Below are positions 10,850 through 22,440 of a DNA stretch of 64,000 nt, one piece after another. The translations under genes and the position numbers were made by a program. The stretch's first letter is position 1. Every line of letters starts with the position of its first letter. The notes beneath the pieces are model-generated. The model saw only the letters and a program-made list of their open reading frames with translations. It made no database searches and was not told the DNA's origin. Origin of the DNA: Hippopus hippopus (lineage: Eukaryota > Mollusca > Bivalvia > Cardiida > Cardiidae); NCBI GenBank assembly GCA_946811185.2, contig OX328109.1, positions 45,281,412 through 45,345,411 of the forward strand, written 5' to 3'.

Positions 10850-10990
10850 ATGTGTTCACTGGGTATCGCCAATACTAGGCTTATGTCAGGGCTCAGCTGT
10901 GTCTTACTTTCGCCAATAGCACCTGACATGCGCCAACAAGCCGGGATCGAAGCCAGAATTTCTGGATTATAACTCCAATGCCTTACCTAT
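10850..10990 (-). repeat. tRNA-derived SINE, degenerate
   Basis: On -, GGATCGAAGCC-side head sequence and the TAGCACCTGACATG body segment suggest the 6560-type SINE. Badly eroded. Confidence 0.45.
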
Positions 10991-11521
10991 TTAGCGTTGG
11001 AAATCCATTGGCATATTGGTACCAGAACTGCATTGCTATAATACATTGTGTTTCCTTATTAATTAATCAGGCTATGTTTTTATCTTGTTTATGTGCCATA
11101 TTTTGTCGATATATTTTGTTAAAGGTTTAACACGTTTTTTACAAGTATTTCTTCGAGTTCCGATCACTTAGTGATAAAATGCATGGCTATTAGTCTGTCA
11201 GTGGTGTGCATGAATCCGGCATTGATTCTTTCCAACGATTGGTAAAAGCCGTAACGCATAGGGCTTGTAATCACCAACCATTTTTAAGAACGTTCTCTGT
11301 CTTATTCTCCAGAATTTTGTAAATTTGAAAGTAACGCAACTACTGATTGGCTAAACCAAATGTTAGCCTATCAGAATTTGTGTTACTTTCAAATTTAGAA
11401 AATCTTGCAGAATTAGACTGAAAACGTTCTTAAGAATGGTTTGTGAATTCGGAACCTGATTTGTCTGTCTGTCTCTGTCTGTATCTTTCTCTCTCTTTCT
11501 TGCTCTCTCTCTCTTGCTCCC

Positions 11522-11524
<3 letters not shown>

Positions 11525-11570
<46 letters not shown>
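11525..11570. repeat. (TC)n microsatellite
   Basis: About 23 uninterrupted TC units, preceded by a looser CT/TCTG-rich stretch from about 11462. Confidence 0.95.
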
Positions 11571-11577
<7 letters not shown>

Positions 11578-11685
11578 ATCCGTATGCTTACGATTGATTA
11601 AATATTGTTTATTTTGGAAAGCAGCCAGTTGCTTGGAAAAGATTGTTGTGCGTATAAGCTATAAGTGTTTGGTTTCGGAAGATGC

Positions 11686-12179
11686 TTAACCCTGTGGCTG
11701 CTAAACGCGACTAAACAAGTTTTGCGATCAGTGTAGATCATGATCAGACTGCACAGAACTTGCAGTCTGATCTTGGATCTACACTGTCGCATAAGAAGGT
11801 ACATCTTTCCTCAAAATATTTGGTTGTATTGGTTGTATTGGGGTTTAACGCCACTTTAACAGCTAAGGTCATATCATGGCGGTCGGTGACGCACATGTGT
11901 TTCCTGGCTTTCTCACACCAGTACTAACACAACTTTCTTTCCAAAGCCACCGACCACTTTTCTCACATGCTTCAGCAGAGGTGAGAGGCGAAAATACGCC
12001 GAAAAGAAAGTTCGCCTCAACCGGGTATCGAACTCACAACCACCAGGTCATGAGTCCGACACGCTCACCAGTGAGCCACCCGGGCGGGGCCTCAAAATAT
12101 TACTATGAAATAGCAAAATTTCAGTTTTTACTATCGACTTGAAAGTTTCAATCCATTTAATTGGCAGGATAAGGATTAA
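11686..12179. repeat. Family A MITE split by a SINE
   Basis: Left part TTAACCCTGTGGCTGCTAAA with the hairpin, right part TTGAAAGTTTCAATCC to AGGATAAGGATTAA. Removing 11821-12089 and one copy of the 12-bp duplication restores a normal-length element. Confidence 0.85.
11821..12089 (-). mobile_element. tRNA-derived SINE with target-site duplication
   Basis: Flanked by CCTCAAAATATT at 11809-11820 and again at 12090-12101, a perfect 12-bp duplication of family A sequence. On -, the head has GTGGCTCACTGGTGAGCG (box A) and GAGTTCGATACCCGG (box B). The tail end at the left carries GGGGTTTAACGCC. Confidence 0.88.
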
Positions 12180-12203
12180 ACCTCCAGAAAATAAAGATGG
12201 TGA

Positions 12204-13337
12204 TTTTTAGCTCCACTGCCGAAGGCCAGCGGGCTTATGTCATGGCCCTGTGTCCGTCGTGCGTCCGTCCGTCCGTCCGTGCGTCCGTCCGTCCGTGCGT
12301 GCGTTAACTTTTTTTTCAAACTTCTTCTTCTCTGAAGCTACCCATCCAAATTTGATGAAACTTCACAGAAATTATCCTGCCATGGTCCTCTTTAGAATTT
12401 CTTGAAAGAATATGATTCCTTCAAAAACTCTGGTTGCCATGGCAACAAAACTAAAAAATATTGAACATCTTTGAAAATCTTCTTGTCTGAAACCATAAGG
12501 CCCAGGGCTACCAAATTTGGCATGTAGCTTTATCTAATGGACCTCTATCAGATTCCTTCATATTATAGCCCTGAAGTCAAAATTGGCTCAGCCCCGGAGA
12601 TCACAAGTTTAACATGGGCTTATATAGTGACTGTAATTGAAAATAGTAATCAAGGGAAATAACTCCTGTTATACAAGATAAAGTTTGTTACTACTTACCT
12701 CCCTTGATTATCAAATTGCACTTACACATTATTGGAGTTTGGTAATCAAGTTTTTTGGAGAGGAAATGTTCTGTTTTTAGGGAGAGTGATTTATTTTGAT
12801 GCTAATGGTTATGCTCACATGAATGGAATGTTTAATTTAAAGTAAGGTTTCTATCACTCAAATTTTTTCAGAACTTTACCTTTCATGCTAATGAATAAAC
12901 CTGCTTGTATTCACTGACATTATCTTTGCATTTAAAAAGATGTGACTGTTTTTGTTTGGCGAGTGGGGTGGTGGTTATGTTTTCAAAGTAAGTTTATTAC
13001 CATACGGACTTTTTATGCTGTATGTCTCTGTCAGTCCCAGTTAAGCGCATGATACGTTAATTTTACTCTTTAAGAAATGACAATTTTTTTTTTACTGTAC
13101 CAAGTTTAAAGCCGTTGCAAAAAGACAAATTAATTGTAGCTTAAATGACTATTTCTTTCTTTGATAGGTTAGGAAACGTTGTTGGAAAAAGAGAAAATAT
13201 TGGCTGACAACATGTTGTCCTTTTCTCACGATGTTTTTGAATGCCTTCTCTTTCAGGGTCATTAACACTTCGATTTGTGTGGTAAAGGGTTAAAAAGCCA
13301 GTGGAGCGATACAGGGCCATCATGGCCCTCTTGTTTC
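12204..13337 (+). mobile_element. Family H element (Helitron-like termini), copy 1
   Basis: Begins TTTTTAGCTCCACTGCCGAA and ends GCCAGTGGAGCGATACA, then the hairpin GGGCCATCATGGCCC (13314-13328) and TCTTGTTT. Subterminal CTCCACTG.../...CAGTGGAG are inverted. A (GTCC)n run is near 12257-12303. A 3' terminal hairpin a few bases from the end is what Helitrons and Helentrons show; no Rep/helicase is encoded, so the class is inference. Confidence 0.65.
13080..13295. repeat. Family B MITE nested in family H
   Basis: Hairpin region GAGAAAATATTGGCTGACAA..., right end TGTGTGGTAAAGGGTTAA. It sits between the body and the terminal hairpin of the surrounding element. Confidence 0.65.
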
Positions 13338-13349
13338 CAATTGAAAGAG

Positions 13350-13670
13350 GCCGAGCCCCGGTAGCTCAGTCGGTAGCGTGCAGGACTTGAGAACACTGGG
13401 TCCAGGGTTCGATCCCTGGCTATGACCCCTAGCTCGGCCAATTTCCTTCCGAGGATTGATGATAGTCACTGCGACAGAATTCATTCCTCTCCCACCGCTG
13501 ACCATTGTTTCGACGATGATTATGTGGGAAAGCAGCCAGTGGCTTGGAAAGAAAATTGTGCGAAGTACTGGTAAAAGAGACTCCAGGAACGCACGGATAG
13601 GTGCACTGGCCGCCGCGATATAACTGAAATAATGTTGAAAACGGCGTTAAACATCATACAATCAATCAAT
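13350..13670 (+). mobile_element. tRNA-derived SINE, full length with duplication
   Basis: A 13-bp duplication CCAATTGAAAGAG lies at 13337-13349 and 13671-13683. Head: GGTAGCTCAGTCGGTAGCG (box A), GGTTCGATCCCTGG (box B). Body with GGAAAGCAGCCAGTGGCTTG, tail GTTGAAAACGGCGTTAAAC then (AATC)n. It inserted right beside the 3' end of the family H element. Confidence 0.9.
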
Positions 13671-13695
13671 CCAATTGAAAGAGAGCCGGTAACCC

Positions 13696-13892
13696 TTAAC
13701 CTGCTGATTTAGTTAAATTAAACTGTCCAAACTAAAGTAACAAAAATATTGCAATTTCAAAGTTATTTTTATCTATATCTCCTCATCGGACAGTGTAGAT
13801 CCAAGATCAGACTGCACGTTCTGTGCAGTCTGATCTTGATCTACACTGGCCGCAAAAGCGCCTTGAGTCGCTTTTAGCAGCCTTATGGTTAA
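13696..13892. repeat. Family A hairpin MITE (complete)
   Basis: TTAA-bounded, 197 bp, hairpin AAGATCAGACTGCACGTTCT, same orientation as the 10582 copy. Confidence 0.8.
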
Positions 13893-14074
13893 GCAGTTTC
13901 ATTCTTGTTCGTCTTTTAGCAAAATTAATGTCCTATTCTGTTAATGAAAATAGTTAAATGTAAATTTATATAAAAATGCGAGCTTAACATGTAAGCACAA
14001 TTGAAATAAACTTGATTTACCATTAGTATCTCTTCTCTGTTTTCACTTCCGGGCCGGTTTCTCATGTTTTTTTG

Positions 14075-14287
14075 GGGGGTCTTTCATAGCCTAATGGTGA
14101 AGACTTTGGATTTATAATCGAAAGACCCCGGTCCATTTCCAACTGACAGCGCTGATTACGTGGGATAGTCCATCGGCATGGTACTTCAGATGCTCAGCCC
14201 AAAACGAGACATGAATATGTGAGCTAACGCTGTGATATAATTGAAATACTCGTATAATGTTGAAGGCGGCGTGAAACGCCACACATT

Positions 14288-14320
<33 letters not shown>

Positions 14321-14330
14321 CATCCTTCAT
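14075..14330 (+). repeat. tRNA-derived SINE with (AATC)n tail
   Basis: Degenerate head (CATAGCCTAATGGTGAAG), tail AATGTTGAAGGCGGCGTGAA and eight or so CAAT repeats at 14291-14325. Confidence 0.7.
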
Positions 14331-14332
14331 TC

Positions 14333-14430
14333 CGTGTTTCACGACTTGTAGGAAGAATCAGTATTTTCTTCTTTTCTCGCAACGCTTCCTATCTTTTAGT
14401 TACATTCAATTTGTCGTCTATCGGCAAACC
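14333..14430. repeat. Family B fragment
   Basis: Right half only: TTTTCTTCTTTTCTCGCAAC and ACATTCAATTTGTCGTCT. Confidence 0.5.
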
Positions 14431-15107
14431 AGGGTATTATACGGGACATTACTCTTAAACCCATGACGCTGCATTAATAATTATTGTACTACATGAAACA
14501 CGTTGTTTAGGTTGTAGCTGTCAAATGTAGTCTCATTTGAAAAATTGACAGCGAGCTCTTCTACTGCATTGTTTAAGTATAGAAAATGAGAGAAAATGGT
14601 GAATGCTTAGGAGATTCTTTTTCGTCCTCAACTCAGTTGAATATGGAATTTCAAATTTATTCACATAATATGAATATAGGCAAAGCCTAAAGGCGAGCAG
14701 CGCTGCAAGTTTTTGCTACTTTCATAGAAGTAAATCTTCTTATCAAATGCCTACAAATTATATAGGGGGTAAATCTAGATCTATCTCAGATTTTTTATAA
14801 TCTCACTGAAGTTAAAAAATAATCTATCTCATAATTAAGTAAAGCAACTGCAGGTAAACCACCAGAAAAAAAGAAAGACAAATGAATAGAATATTAAGAA
14901 TCCCCCCCCCCGCTCACTCCCCCCCCCACACAAAAAAAAGTACAAGCCCTGGGGTGTTTCCTGTCTTTCTCACACCAGTACTTATAATCCCTTTTTTGTG
15001 TCATCCTTTGTATCTAAATATAGTTTGTCATAATTTCATTATCATGTCCATTTAATCTCATGTATAGAGCTTTTATGATATCATATATTTTATACAGAAA
15101 TAAATCT
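14431..15107. other. Gene-free stretch
   Basis: AT-rich with two C-runs near 14901-14930 and a stray SINE-like piece (TTTCCTGTCTTTCTCACACC) at 14956. No gene seen. Confidence 0.5.
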
Positions 15108-15285
15108 ATCTAGTACTGACACAACTTTCTTTCAAGCTATTGACTACTTTTCTCAAATGCATCAGATGTGAGAGGCTAAAGGTTGCTGGAAAGAAAGTTT
15201 GCCTGAACTGGGTATCGAACCCACAACCACCAGGTCATGAGTCAGGCACATGACGAACCACCAAACTACCTGGCCAGGCAGGTTT
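15108..15285 (-). repeat. tRNA-derived SINE, degenerate
   Basis: On -, GGTGGTTGTGGGTTCGATAC (box B) and GAAAGAAAGTTGTGTC-type body, as in the copy at 11821. Confidence 0.65.
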
Positions 15286-16122
15286 CATTTCAGAATTAGG
15301 CAAAGGTATTAAGAAATGTGAATTGATCAATAATGTGCATCCATACATATGGGATTGTTTTCAAATTAGTATGATGATGTCTGTCGTATTTGATAGCGTA
15401 ACAGTAAACAGAGTAACATATTGCAAATCACATCTAATATTTGAACACAAAATTTGCACCTTTTTCTTGTATTTAACCGTATGGTGGCATATTTCTGCCG
15501 CAAGATACAAGATAACTATTGCGATAGTTTGAGACAGCTACTGAGATAAAACAAACTTTTCTGAAAATATTATCTAGATAATAAAAACTTTCACAGTAAC
15601 AATAGCTGATAATTCTCACTGTTAACATGATTTTTTTTACGTTCATGCCTACAACTGACATTCATGGTATTTATAATTAGAAACGGTTTCAGAATATCTT
15701 GGTCTCCAACCTTATGAATTCTCCTTTTCCCTGAATGGTTTTAAAGTTGTTCGTAAGAGGCATTTCGAGTCGTCTTTGTGTTTAACAGACTTCAGTTCAT
15801 TTCATGTGTAGTCAAAATTTAAAAATTATGCTACAATTGTAAATAATTCAAATTATAACTTACTGCCATCTTGTGAAGTCAAAAACTGCAGAGTTCATCC
15901 AAATGGTGAATTAAGTTTTTATAGATGTTGAGAAATAGGTAGAACTATCACGACAATTTTATCTCCAATGTCACCATTTGCACGAATTAGAAATTTTGCG
16001 TTAAAATATCTGATCAATGTGAATTTTCTTGATACCAAAGTTTATCATGAATTTTCAGAAAACTTTTCACTATCTAAATAAATATTCCAAGAAATGTAGG
16101 ATCAGCCTCCAAAGAGTTTTGA
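15286..16122. other. Gene-free stretch
   Basis: AT-rich. A family B-like remnant (CTCCTTTTCCCTGAATGG) lies near 15720. Nothing coding. Confidence 0.45.
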
Positions 16123-16345
16123 GTTGTCTTGGGTGGCTTAGTGCTTAAGGTGTTGAATCAGTAACCTTAAGGTCCTGAGTTTGACCCTCAGCCAAGATAA
16201 TGTTTTACTTATATGGCAGTTTCTATGGGTAAGGCAAGCCACATCCCAAACATGGACTGCTTGTAAAACCAAGGAAAATATATGATGTGAGCTGTCAGTT
16301 TGGTACGACTGAAATTACTTTGAAATGGGAGTACAACAGCAGTTG
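16123..16345 (+). repeat. tRNA-derived SINE, third type
   Basis: Head GGGTGGCTTAGTGCTTAAGG (box A-like) and GAGTTTGACCCTC (box B-like). The body contains GGCAAGCCACATCCCAAACA. Confidence 0.5.
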
Positions 16346-16659
16346 ATCAATCCAAGAAAGTCCTAGTTTCAAAAAGGATAAGGCCAAAAGAGGCTGGTTA
16401 AATACTATGGGCCTGATCATTATCTGACATTGGCATTTAAACTGAATTCATATCCATGTAGTCATTGTTTGACAACACAGTATTTGTATTTCTCAAAGTT
16501 ATGAACAACAAACATGCGTGGATAAAGTGAGATAGATCTAGGAAAGATTAAGAATTTTCAGAGATTTAGGTTTGTAGATCTGAATCTTTGTAATTATTTG
16601 ATTGAATGGAGTTTTATGTTACTTTCCACTGCAATTCAGCTTACGTAATGTCATTAACA

Positions 16660-16795
16660 TCTTTACTTGGTAATGTTTCAACCAGTGCTAGCCTGTGACT
16701 ATGGTGTGCCTTGCTCAAAGATACTCCTACATGACTGACAGGGCAATCAGGGTTTGAAACAGGATTTCAAGATAACAAACCCTTTGCCTTAACCT
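16660..16795 (-). repeat. SINE, degenerate
   Basis: CAACCAGTGCTAGCCTGTGA body and a CAGGGTTTGAAAC box B-like match read on -. Low conservation. Confidence 0.4.
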
Positions 16796-18229
16796 AGCAA
16801 TAAATTACAGTCACCCACAAAAACAAATCTGTATAAGAGATATTTCAGTGGCTCCCAGGTCTTTGCCGTTACTTTGCCATAAATTTACTCTTAACAGTCA
16901 GGTCATCAAGCTGGTATGTTTTTTGATGACTATGCAGCTGATGGTTTTGTCTGAATGAAATAAGCTTAAATTTGTTAAAAGCAGATTAAAACAGGGGTGA
17001 AAAAAAAAGGCATAATACCAGATTTTGTTTTTGGAAGTCAAAAATAACTTTACAAAATTGATAAGCAATATCATTCTGCAAAAAGAAGCCTTTAGACCAA
17101 AATATCATTTCTAGAGAAAATACATAGGAGATTATCCCTTTTTTTTTTTCATTTAAATGTTTAAACTTCTGACTCCGTGTAACATGGTAGTTCTAAATAC
17201 TAGTACATTTCAACATGCCCGACATATACCATAAATTGGATGATTAGGAATGGTTCAGTCAATGAAGGCATTCTGTAGAAGCAATCATTTGATTGGTAAT
17301 TAGTTTGAGCCCTGGTGCTGACAATCTTGGTGTCTTTTTTTCTCACCCTGGCCACTGTTGTTTCAAGGTGATGTAAATTGTCAAACTTCTTGAACAAGAA
17401 TATTTGCTTGAAATCTAGTTTGACACATCTATAACTGCTACAGTGTGAAGACATTAAAAAAAAAAAAATGTTATGGTCTGTTGAAAAGACAGTTATCTTA
17501 AAGGTAAAAATCTCTTAGAAATAACATCAGAGGAGTTCCGACAATGTAGACCCACTTTTAGAGAATATTATGTGTGTGGGTACAACAACAGGTTGCACAA
17601 AAAAATAATTTTCTATGCAAAGTGAAATCTAGATCTATACTGTCAAAAACATCAAAGTAAATGCTGACAGAGTTTGATCAGATTTAGATTTTACAACAAT
17701 GATTATTCTGGCATCTAGACCCAATTCAGAACAAAACAAAAAAGGATAAAAGAAACCAAATTCCCTCTGTAAAGAAAATGAAGAAAAATCACAGCTGCGA
17801 GTAGACCTTTTTGTTTTAAACTAAAAAAAATATAACCTTTTTAAACAGTTGTAATCTAGATCTCGATAAGAATAGTTTTTTGTTACATTCTGTTCAGAAC
17901 GAAAGACACGCCTGTCAATCTGTCAATATCTACCGTACATAGATTAACTTTGCTCAGGTCATGTTGACTTGGGGACGAGTTAAGTACTGGGCGAGTTGTT
18001 TCACTTTCTTTACCGAACAAGACTTTAAAAGTTGGGGAAAACGTCCGAATGAAACATGAACAAAGTTTTCAAAAGCAAGAGCGCGAAAAAAACTTGAAAG
18101 CATAGATCGATTAGCTAACCCGAAATGGTTCAGCTGCTTTATTAATTCCCGTAATGTTTATTTCTGTATTCGGAATTTTCCGTAACTCAGACAGATAACA
18201 GAAAAGCCCGAGTTCCTTCGTATTTGACT
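16796..18229. other. Mostly gene-free stretch
   Basis: AT-rich. A possible exon on - at about 17340-17440 (open frame with KQIFLFKKFDNLHHLETTV ending at CCAGG|GTGAGA, a good 5' splice site) is the only coding hint and I do not recognise the protein. Confidence 0.25.
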
Positions 18230-18410
18230 AGATCTCGCGAGGGTCTCGTTCGTAGACTGGAACACTGTTTCAAATCACGTGATTGTCAAAGGTGTAAGGA
18301 ATTATAGGACAGAAACGCTCTTGGTGCCAGTCTTTTACGTCACTTCCGTCCGCCATATTTGAAAAATCTACTTCCGCTCCACCACTTTTTCAGAGGCATA
18401 AGGTATGTAC
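18230..18410. promoter_or_regulatory. Candidate CpG-type promoter
   Basis: Within 180 bp are TCTCGCGAGGGTCTCG, an E-box CACGTGATT, a combined CRE/ETS match (ACGTCACTTCCG), a YY1-type CCGCCATATTTG and a second ETS site. This is far richer in CpG than the surroundings. On + a 5' splice site follows (CATAAG|GTATGT at about 18402); on - an ATGGCGGACGG start with good context begins a 28-codon frame. Direction is unresolved and could be bidirectional. Confidence 0.4.
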
Positions 18411-18569
18411 ATTTTTGACACCATTTCTACCAATAAGCTCTCGCTTACGCGAGGCGTCCCTCCGCGACGCCTCTTGTGCGCTGCTCGCTATAATTTGATC
18501 AAACTAACGGAGCAAACTCGGTAGCTTTTACAGCAGTTCCTACCTTCTTGTTCTTTACATGAATGCAGA

Positions 18570-18836
18570 TGAACCATGCTCTGACAAAAGGGGGCTTAAT
18601 GAATCTCTGTGATCCATGGTACCAAGCAAACCATCACATACTTATGGATCCATAATATTCACTTTTTTTAACAACCAACATAATCATGAAATAGACTGGT
18701 CCTTGGACTTGCAGAAAGTTGACCAATGGCGAAAAGATTCGGCCCAGGTCAACCTGCGCAGACTGCGCAGGCTGACCTGGGTCGATACTTATCGCAGATG
18801 CATTAAACCCCCTTTTCACAGAGCATAGCTCATATA
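18570..18836. repeat. Family C hairpin element (complete)
   Basis: TGAACCATGCTCTGACAAAA to CACAGAGCATAGCTCA, hairpin in the right third. Confidence 0.8.
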
Positions 18837-19595
18837 TTTTTTTCAACTTTCTTACTGTGTGAAGAATTTATGAAATTTAAAGTTGAGCACGAACTCTTCT
18901 GAGTATGAACCCAAGTTTTCTAAGCTTGGTACTAGGTCTAAGATGTGTTTAGTTTGTTGGTTTGATGATTTCTGCGGAAACTGAGTGCAAGTCTGTTATT
19001 TTCTTGGGGAACTATTTTGTGTCTGTTCTCACATAAAAGCACATGGTCCATCACCCGGAAAGGTCTTCTTTCACTGTGACTTTTCAAGGGTAGTTGTGTT
19101 TCAGGTGGAATAGTGAAAAAAGTAATCCGTTTATAGCTTCTTGTGTAGGCCACTGGACATATATTTGATAGAAACAAACAGCAAAGCTCTGGAATTATCA
19201 ATAAATATACAACCGAACATCAAAATTGGTGAATTTTCATTCTATTTTCAATGTACCAAAAATCAGTGGTGTGATACCATGAAGGGAAAATGAGGGCGTG
19301 GATCATAACTTTCCCATCTCTTTTCAATATGGTCATCAAATAAGGAAAAACAACGTAATATTTCGGATGACATTTTCCAAACCGGTCTATCAAACTGGCG
19401 TGTTTAGTAGGCCTATATCCCTCGCAAGCTCCAATATAGAACGACCAACGGCCGCATGAAATGCGAACATATGTAATTATGTTAGAATATTCTGGAGTCT
19501 TAGCGTGCTGGATTAATAAATAATAGACCTTTTTTTTTTTAAAGGAGAAGAGAGTCGTATTAATGCAGTCTCGAGGTTATTTTGGCCAGAATATG
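18837..19595. other. Gene-free stretch
   Basis: No exon, ORF or repeat recognised. Confidence 0.45.
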
Positions 19596-19599
19596 TACA

Positions 19600-19712
19600 A
19601 AAGTAGCGAACGGTGTAGATCCGAGATCAGACTGCACCTTCTGTGTAATCTGATGCTGATCTACACTGTCCGCAAATTCAACTAAAGCAGGATCTAGAGC
19701 TTTAAGGGTTAA
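19600..19712. repeat. Family A fragment
   Basis: Degenerate hairpin (GAGATCAGACTGCACCTTCT) and the right TTAA end; the left arm is missing. Confidence 0.6.
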
Positions 19713-19862
19713 AACGGAATTTAAAAAACCAAACAAACCAGATAAAGACTGTCAGGATAGTCACATTTGAAAGCGTCCTCTTCATCTATTATACTCGATT
19801 TATTTTGGCTGAATAAGGTACGTATTGACTGAGGTACGCGTTGGGACGTATTACATACATAG

Positions 19863-20005
19863 AGGTTATTACACGGCTGATGAGGGCCGGAGAGTGATAT
19901 CGGCCCGCCACCGTGATATCTGCCCCTAGGGCTTTAGCCCGAGGGCAGATTTCGAGGTGGCGGGCCGATATCACTCTCCGGCCCTCATCAGCCGTGTAAT
20001 AACCT
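19863..20005. repeat. Long GC-rich palindrome
   Basis: The first 48 bases from AGGTTATTACACGGC reappear as an exact inverse complement ending at 20005; the next 15 or so pair imperfectly around a short centre (CCTAGGGCTTTAGCCC). It is flanked by TAATAACC. No ORF. It matches no other repeat here except a partial resemblance to CGGGCAGGATATCAG near 20626. Confidence 0.85.
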
Positions 20006-20804
20006 GTTTATTACATTCATTGATCATTTGCTCGATTACTTCGTTTTCTTACATGTTTAAACACTTAAAACAGAGAAATTCTTGTCTTTATTCGACACAA
20101 CTTTTTTCCGCAGGTAAACGTCACGTTCATGACGTAATCATGCATCATTCATCATCACTATCGAAGCTGCATATGCAGTATAAGGACGTTTTAAATAAAC
20201 AGTTTTTCATACTTATTAATAGTAAAAAAGATGCCAGTATGTGTGTTTTATCAGGCCAAATATTCAATTTAGTATGTAACGTGTTATAAATGACAAACAG
20301 AAATAAATAGAATAGATGGTTGGTGCTTTGGATTGTGAAACTTAATCAGGCTCGGTTCCCCCAGCTCAACGGATAAAATTCGTAGAAGTACTAGCCTATA
20401 GACGCCGATAAACTTTCCCAATCTAAGACAACAACAATCTATTTTTTATTCATCGTGTCTTTGCTGGTTTTGCGATTCAATCATTGTCTGTAGTTCTGAA
20501 GAAATGTCCGCTAGCGACTGACGGACTGATTCAGCCATTTTTTTTTTTCAAAATGGATGTTTTAAGAACGTAAGTTTACGAGCGAGTGTTCTGTTGCTAT
20601 AGATTTAGAACAAATATCTTGTCAACGGGCAGGATATCAGATATCAGCCCGTTGCCCCGCCATATCTGCCCTCGCGTGACACTGATATTACACCATTTTC
20701 GGTAGAAAATGTTACTATTATTAGTAACAGAATGTAATAAGCATACGTACGTAGAAAACGTCAATGAAGTTACGGTTATCTTTCGAGCTCAATTGATTTG
20801 TGCT
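20006..20804. other. Gene-free stretch
   Basis: AT-rich. Contains a small GATATC-rich inverted motif at 20625-20680 related to the palindrome on its left. No gene seen. Confidence 0.4.
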
Positions 20805-20990
20805 TTATTGACGTAGCTGACTGTGATAACTGTACTGGTATTGATATATTCGAATGAATAAATAGTAATTTTTGATTAGGTAAAAAAAATGTGGATCTAT
20901 TTATTCCGCGGGCCCCTGCAGACATATTTTCGGGCAGATTTATGACGACAATATACAATGCTGCAGTGAATATTTTTTAAGCATTACCCT
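20805..20990 (+). repeat. Family E dispersed repeat
   Basis: GACGTAGCTGACTGTGATAA, GAATGAATAAATAGTAATTT and CGGGCCCCTG match the 527 and 664 copies in order, with drift. Confidence 0.5.
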
Positions 20991-21446
20991 ATAACCCGTT
21001 ATTTTATGTATTTCTACATGTAATTTCAGACAACATTTTAGCAGCAACTACAGTACTACTTTTCCACTGATGATTTTGGTTTACATATTAGAAAATGTAT
21101 CCATTTGAAAATTTCACCTTTTCAACAATATGCTTAACGATTGCTAGCGAGGTTACATTGCAGTGTTTCTTTTTATATTGAACCAGGAAATAGTTACAAT
21201 ATTCATATTCCATTTTCGATTACGCCGTCTATTTCTTTTTTTTAACACTTCTTGTTTATTGTGTACGCTCCTTCATTCGTACTGCATAATTGTTTATTGT
21301 AATAACTTTCATTTATCTATGAAATTGACAACGCAAGATTACTTTTGAGTCTCAAAAATATGATAAATAAAACAAGGTCTAAAAAGAACATTCTGTTTAT
21401 TTGTACGAAAAAGAAAGAAAAAAAAAACTAAACAATATTTTAAAAA

Positions 21447-21449
<3 letters not shown>

Positions 21450-21485
<36 letters not shown>

Positions 21486-21526
21486 AGGGAGGGAGGGAGG
21501 ACAGTCATAGACAGACAGAGACAGAG

Positions 21527-21561
<35 letters not shown>
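21450..21561. repeat. (GA)n/(GGGA)n microsatellite
   Basis: Two GA runs separated by GGGA units and an ACAGACAGAG segment. Long frames across it on both strands are an artefact of the repeat. Confidence 0.95.
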
Positions 21562-21564
<3 letters not shown>

Positions 21565-21639
21565 TTTAGTTTTCCCTGAAAATCTTTCACGGTCCAGGCT
21601 TAAACTTTTACATAGAAAAAAAAAAACATATTCCAGTGG

Positions 21640-21853
21640 TTAACCATTTGGATGCTAAACGCGACTCAAGGACCTTTTGCGGACAGTGTAGATCCAGATC
21701 AGACTGCACAGAACGTGCATTCTGATCTTGGATCTACACTGTCCGGCGAGGGGATATCTTTTCTCCAAAAATGCCCCTGAAATAGCAAAATTTGAGTTTT
21801 CTTACTAGCAGTTTGAAAGTTTCAATTTATTCATTTAGCAGAATAAGAGTTAA
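21640..21853. repeat. Family A hairpin MITE (complete)
   Basis: A complete 214-bp copy: TTAACCATTTGGATGCTAAA, hairpin AGATCAGACTGCACAGAACG, and right end AGCAGAATAAGAGTTAA. Confidence 0.85.
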
Positions 21854-22324
21854 AGGTGTTAGATTTATGACCTGTACGTCAATACTCACCATTCATTCTA
21901 ACATGAAGTCTAAATCATTTCCAAAGTCAAAAAGTATAAAAGTCTGATTGGATAAACCAAATCGGACCGCTTGTAAATTAGAAAAGCCTTGAGAATAAGA
22001 TGCAAATAAAATTGTTGGTTAAAAAGACCTAGAGAAATCCTGGTTCCATCTGGGATTACCACTATAGTCACGTAGAACTCTCTTTTCGCAAGGCACCGCA
22101 GAGCCCTAATCAAGCTTTTGTATCCTACCTCCCAAGAAAAAAAAAAAAAGCTGTCTGCAGGCGGTAACAGGATGAAGGCAACATTGTCTTTTGACAATCC
22201 ATACGACTTCAGCTGTGGCTACAATTTTCCCCTTGTAAGGCAACATAAATAAAATTGAAATTTCCAGTCAGTTCTAAAAATGCAGACAATGCAATTACAA
22301 GGCTTCTTTTGTCAGATTATATGG

Positions 22325-22440
22325 CAAAGGAGCGGGCAGTGTAGATTCAAGATCAGACTGTATGTTGTGTGCAGTCCGTTCTTGATCTACACTGTCCGCA
22401 AAAGCAATTAAACCGGGTTCAGCGCTACAAAGTTTAATAT
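22325..22440. repeat. Family A fragment
   Basis: Hairpin AAGATCAGACTGTATGTTGT with one arm mutated, then ACTGTCCGCAAAAGC. Confidence 0.6.

Noticed and set aside
13355..13430. tRNA gene on +
   Set aside because: It is the head of a SINE with its own 13-bp target duplication; the arms do not give a clean cloverleaf.
21339..21643. Ser/Leu- or Arg/Glu-rich ORFs
   Set aside because: Translation of a GA/CT microsatellite in both directions.
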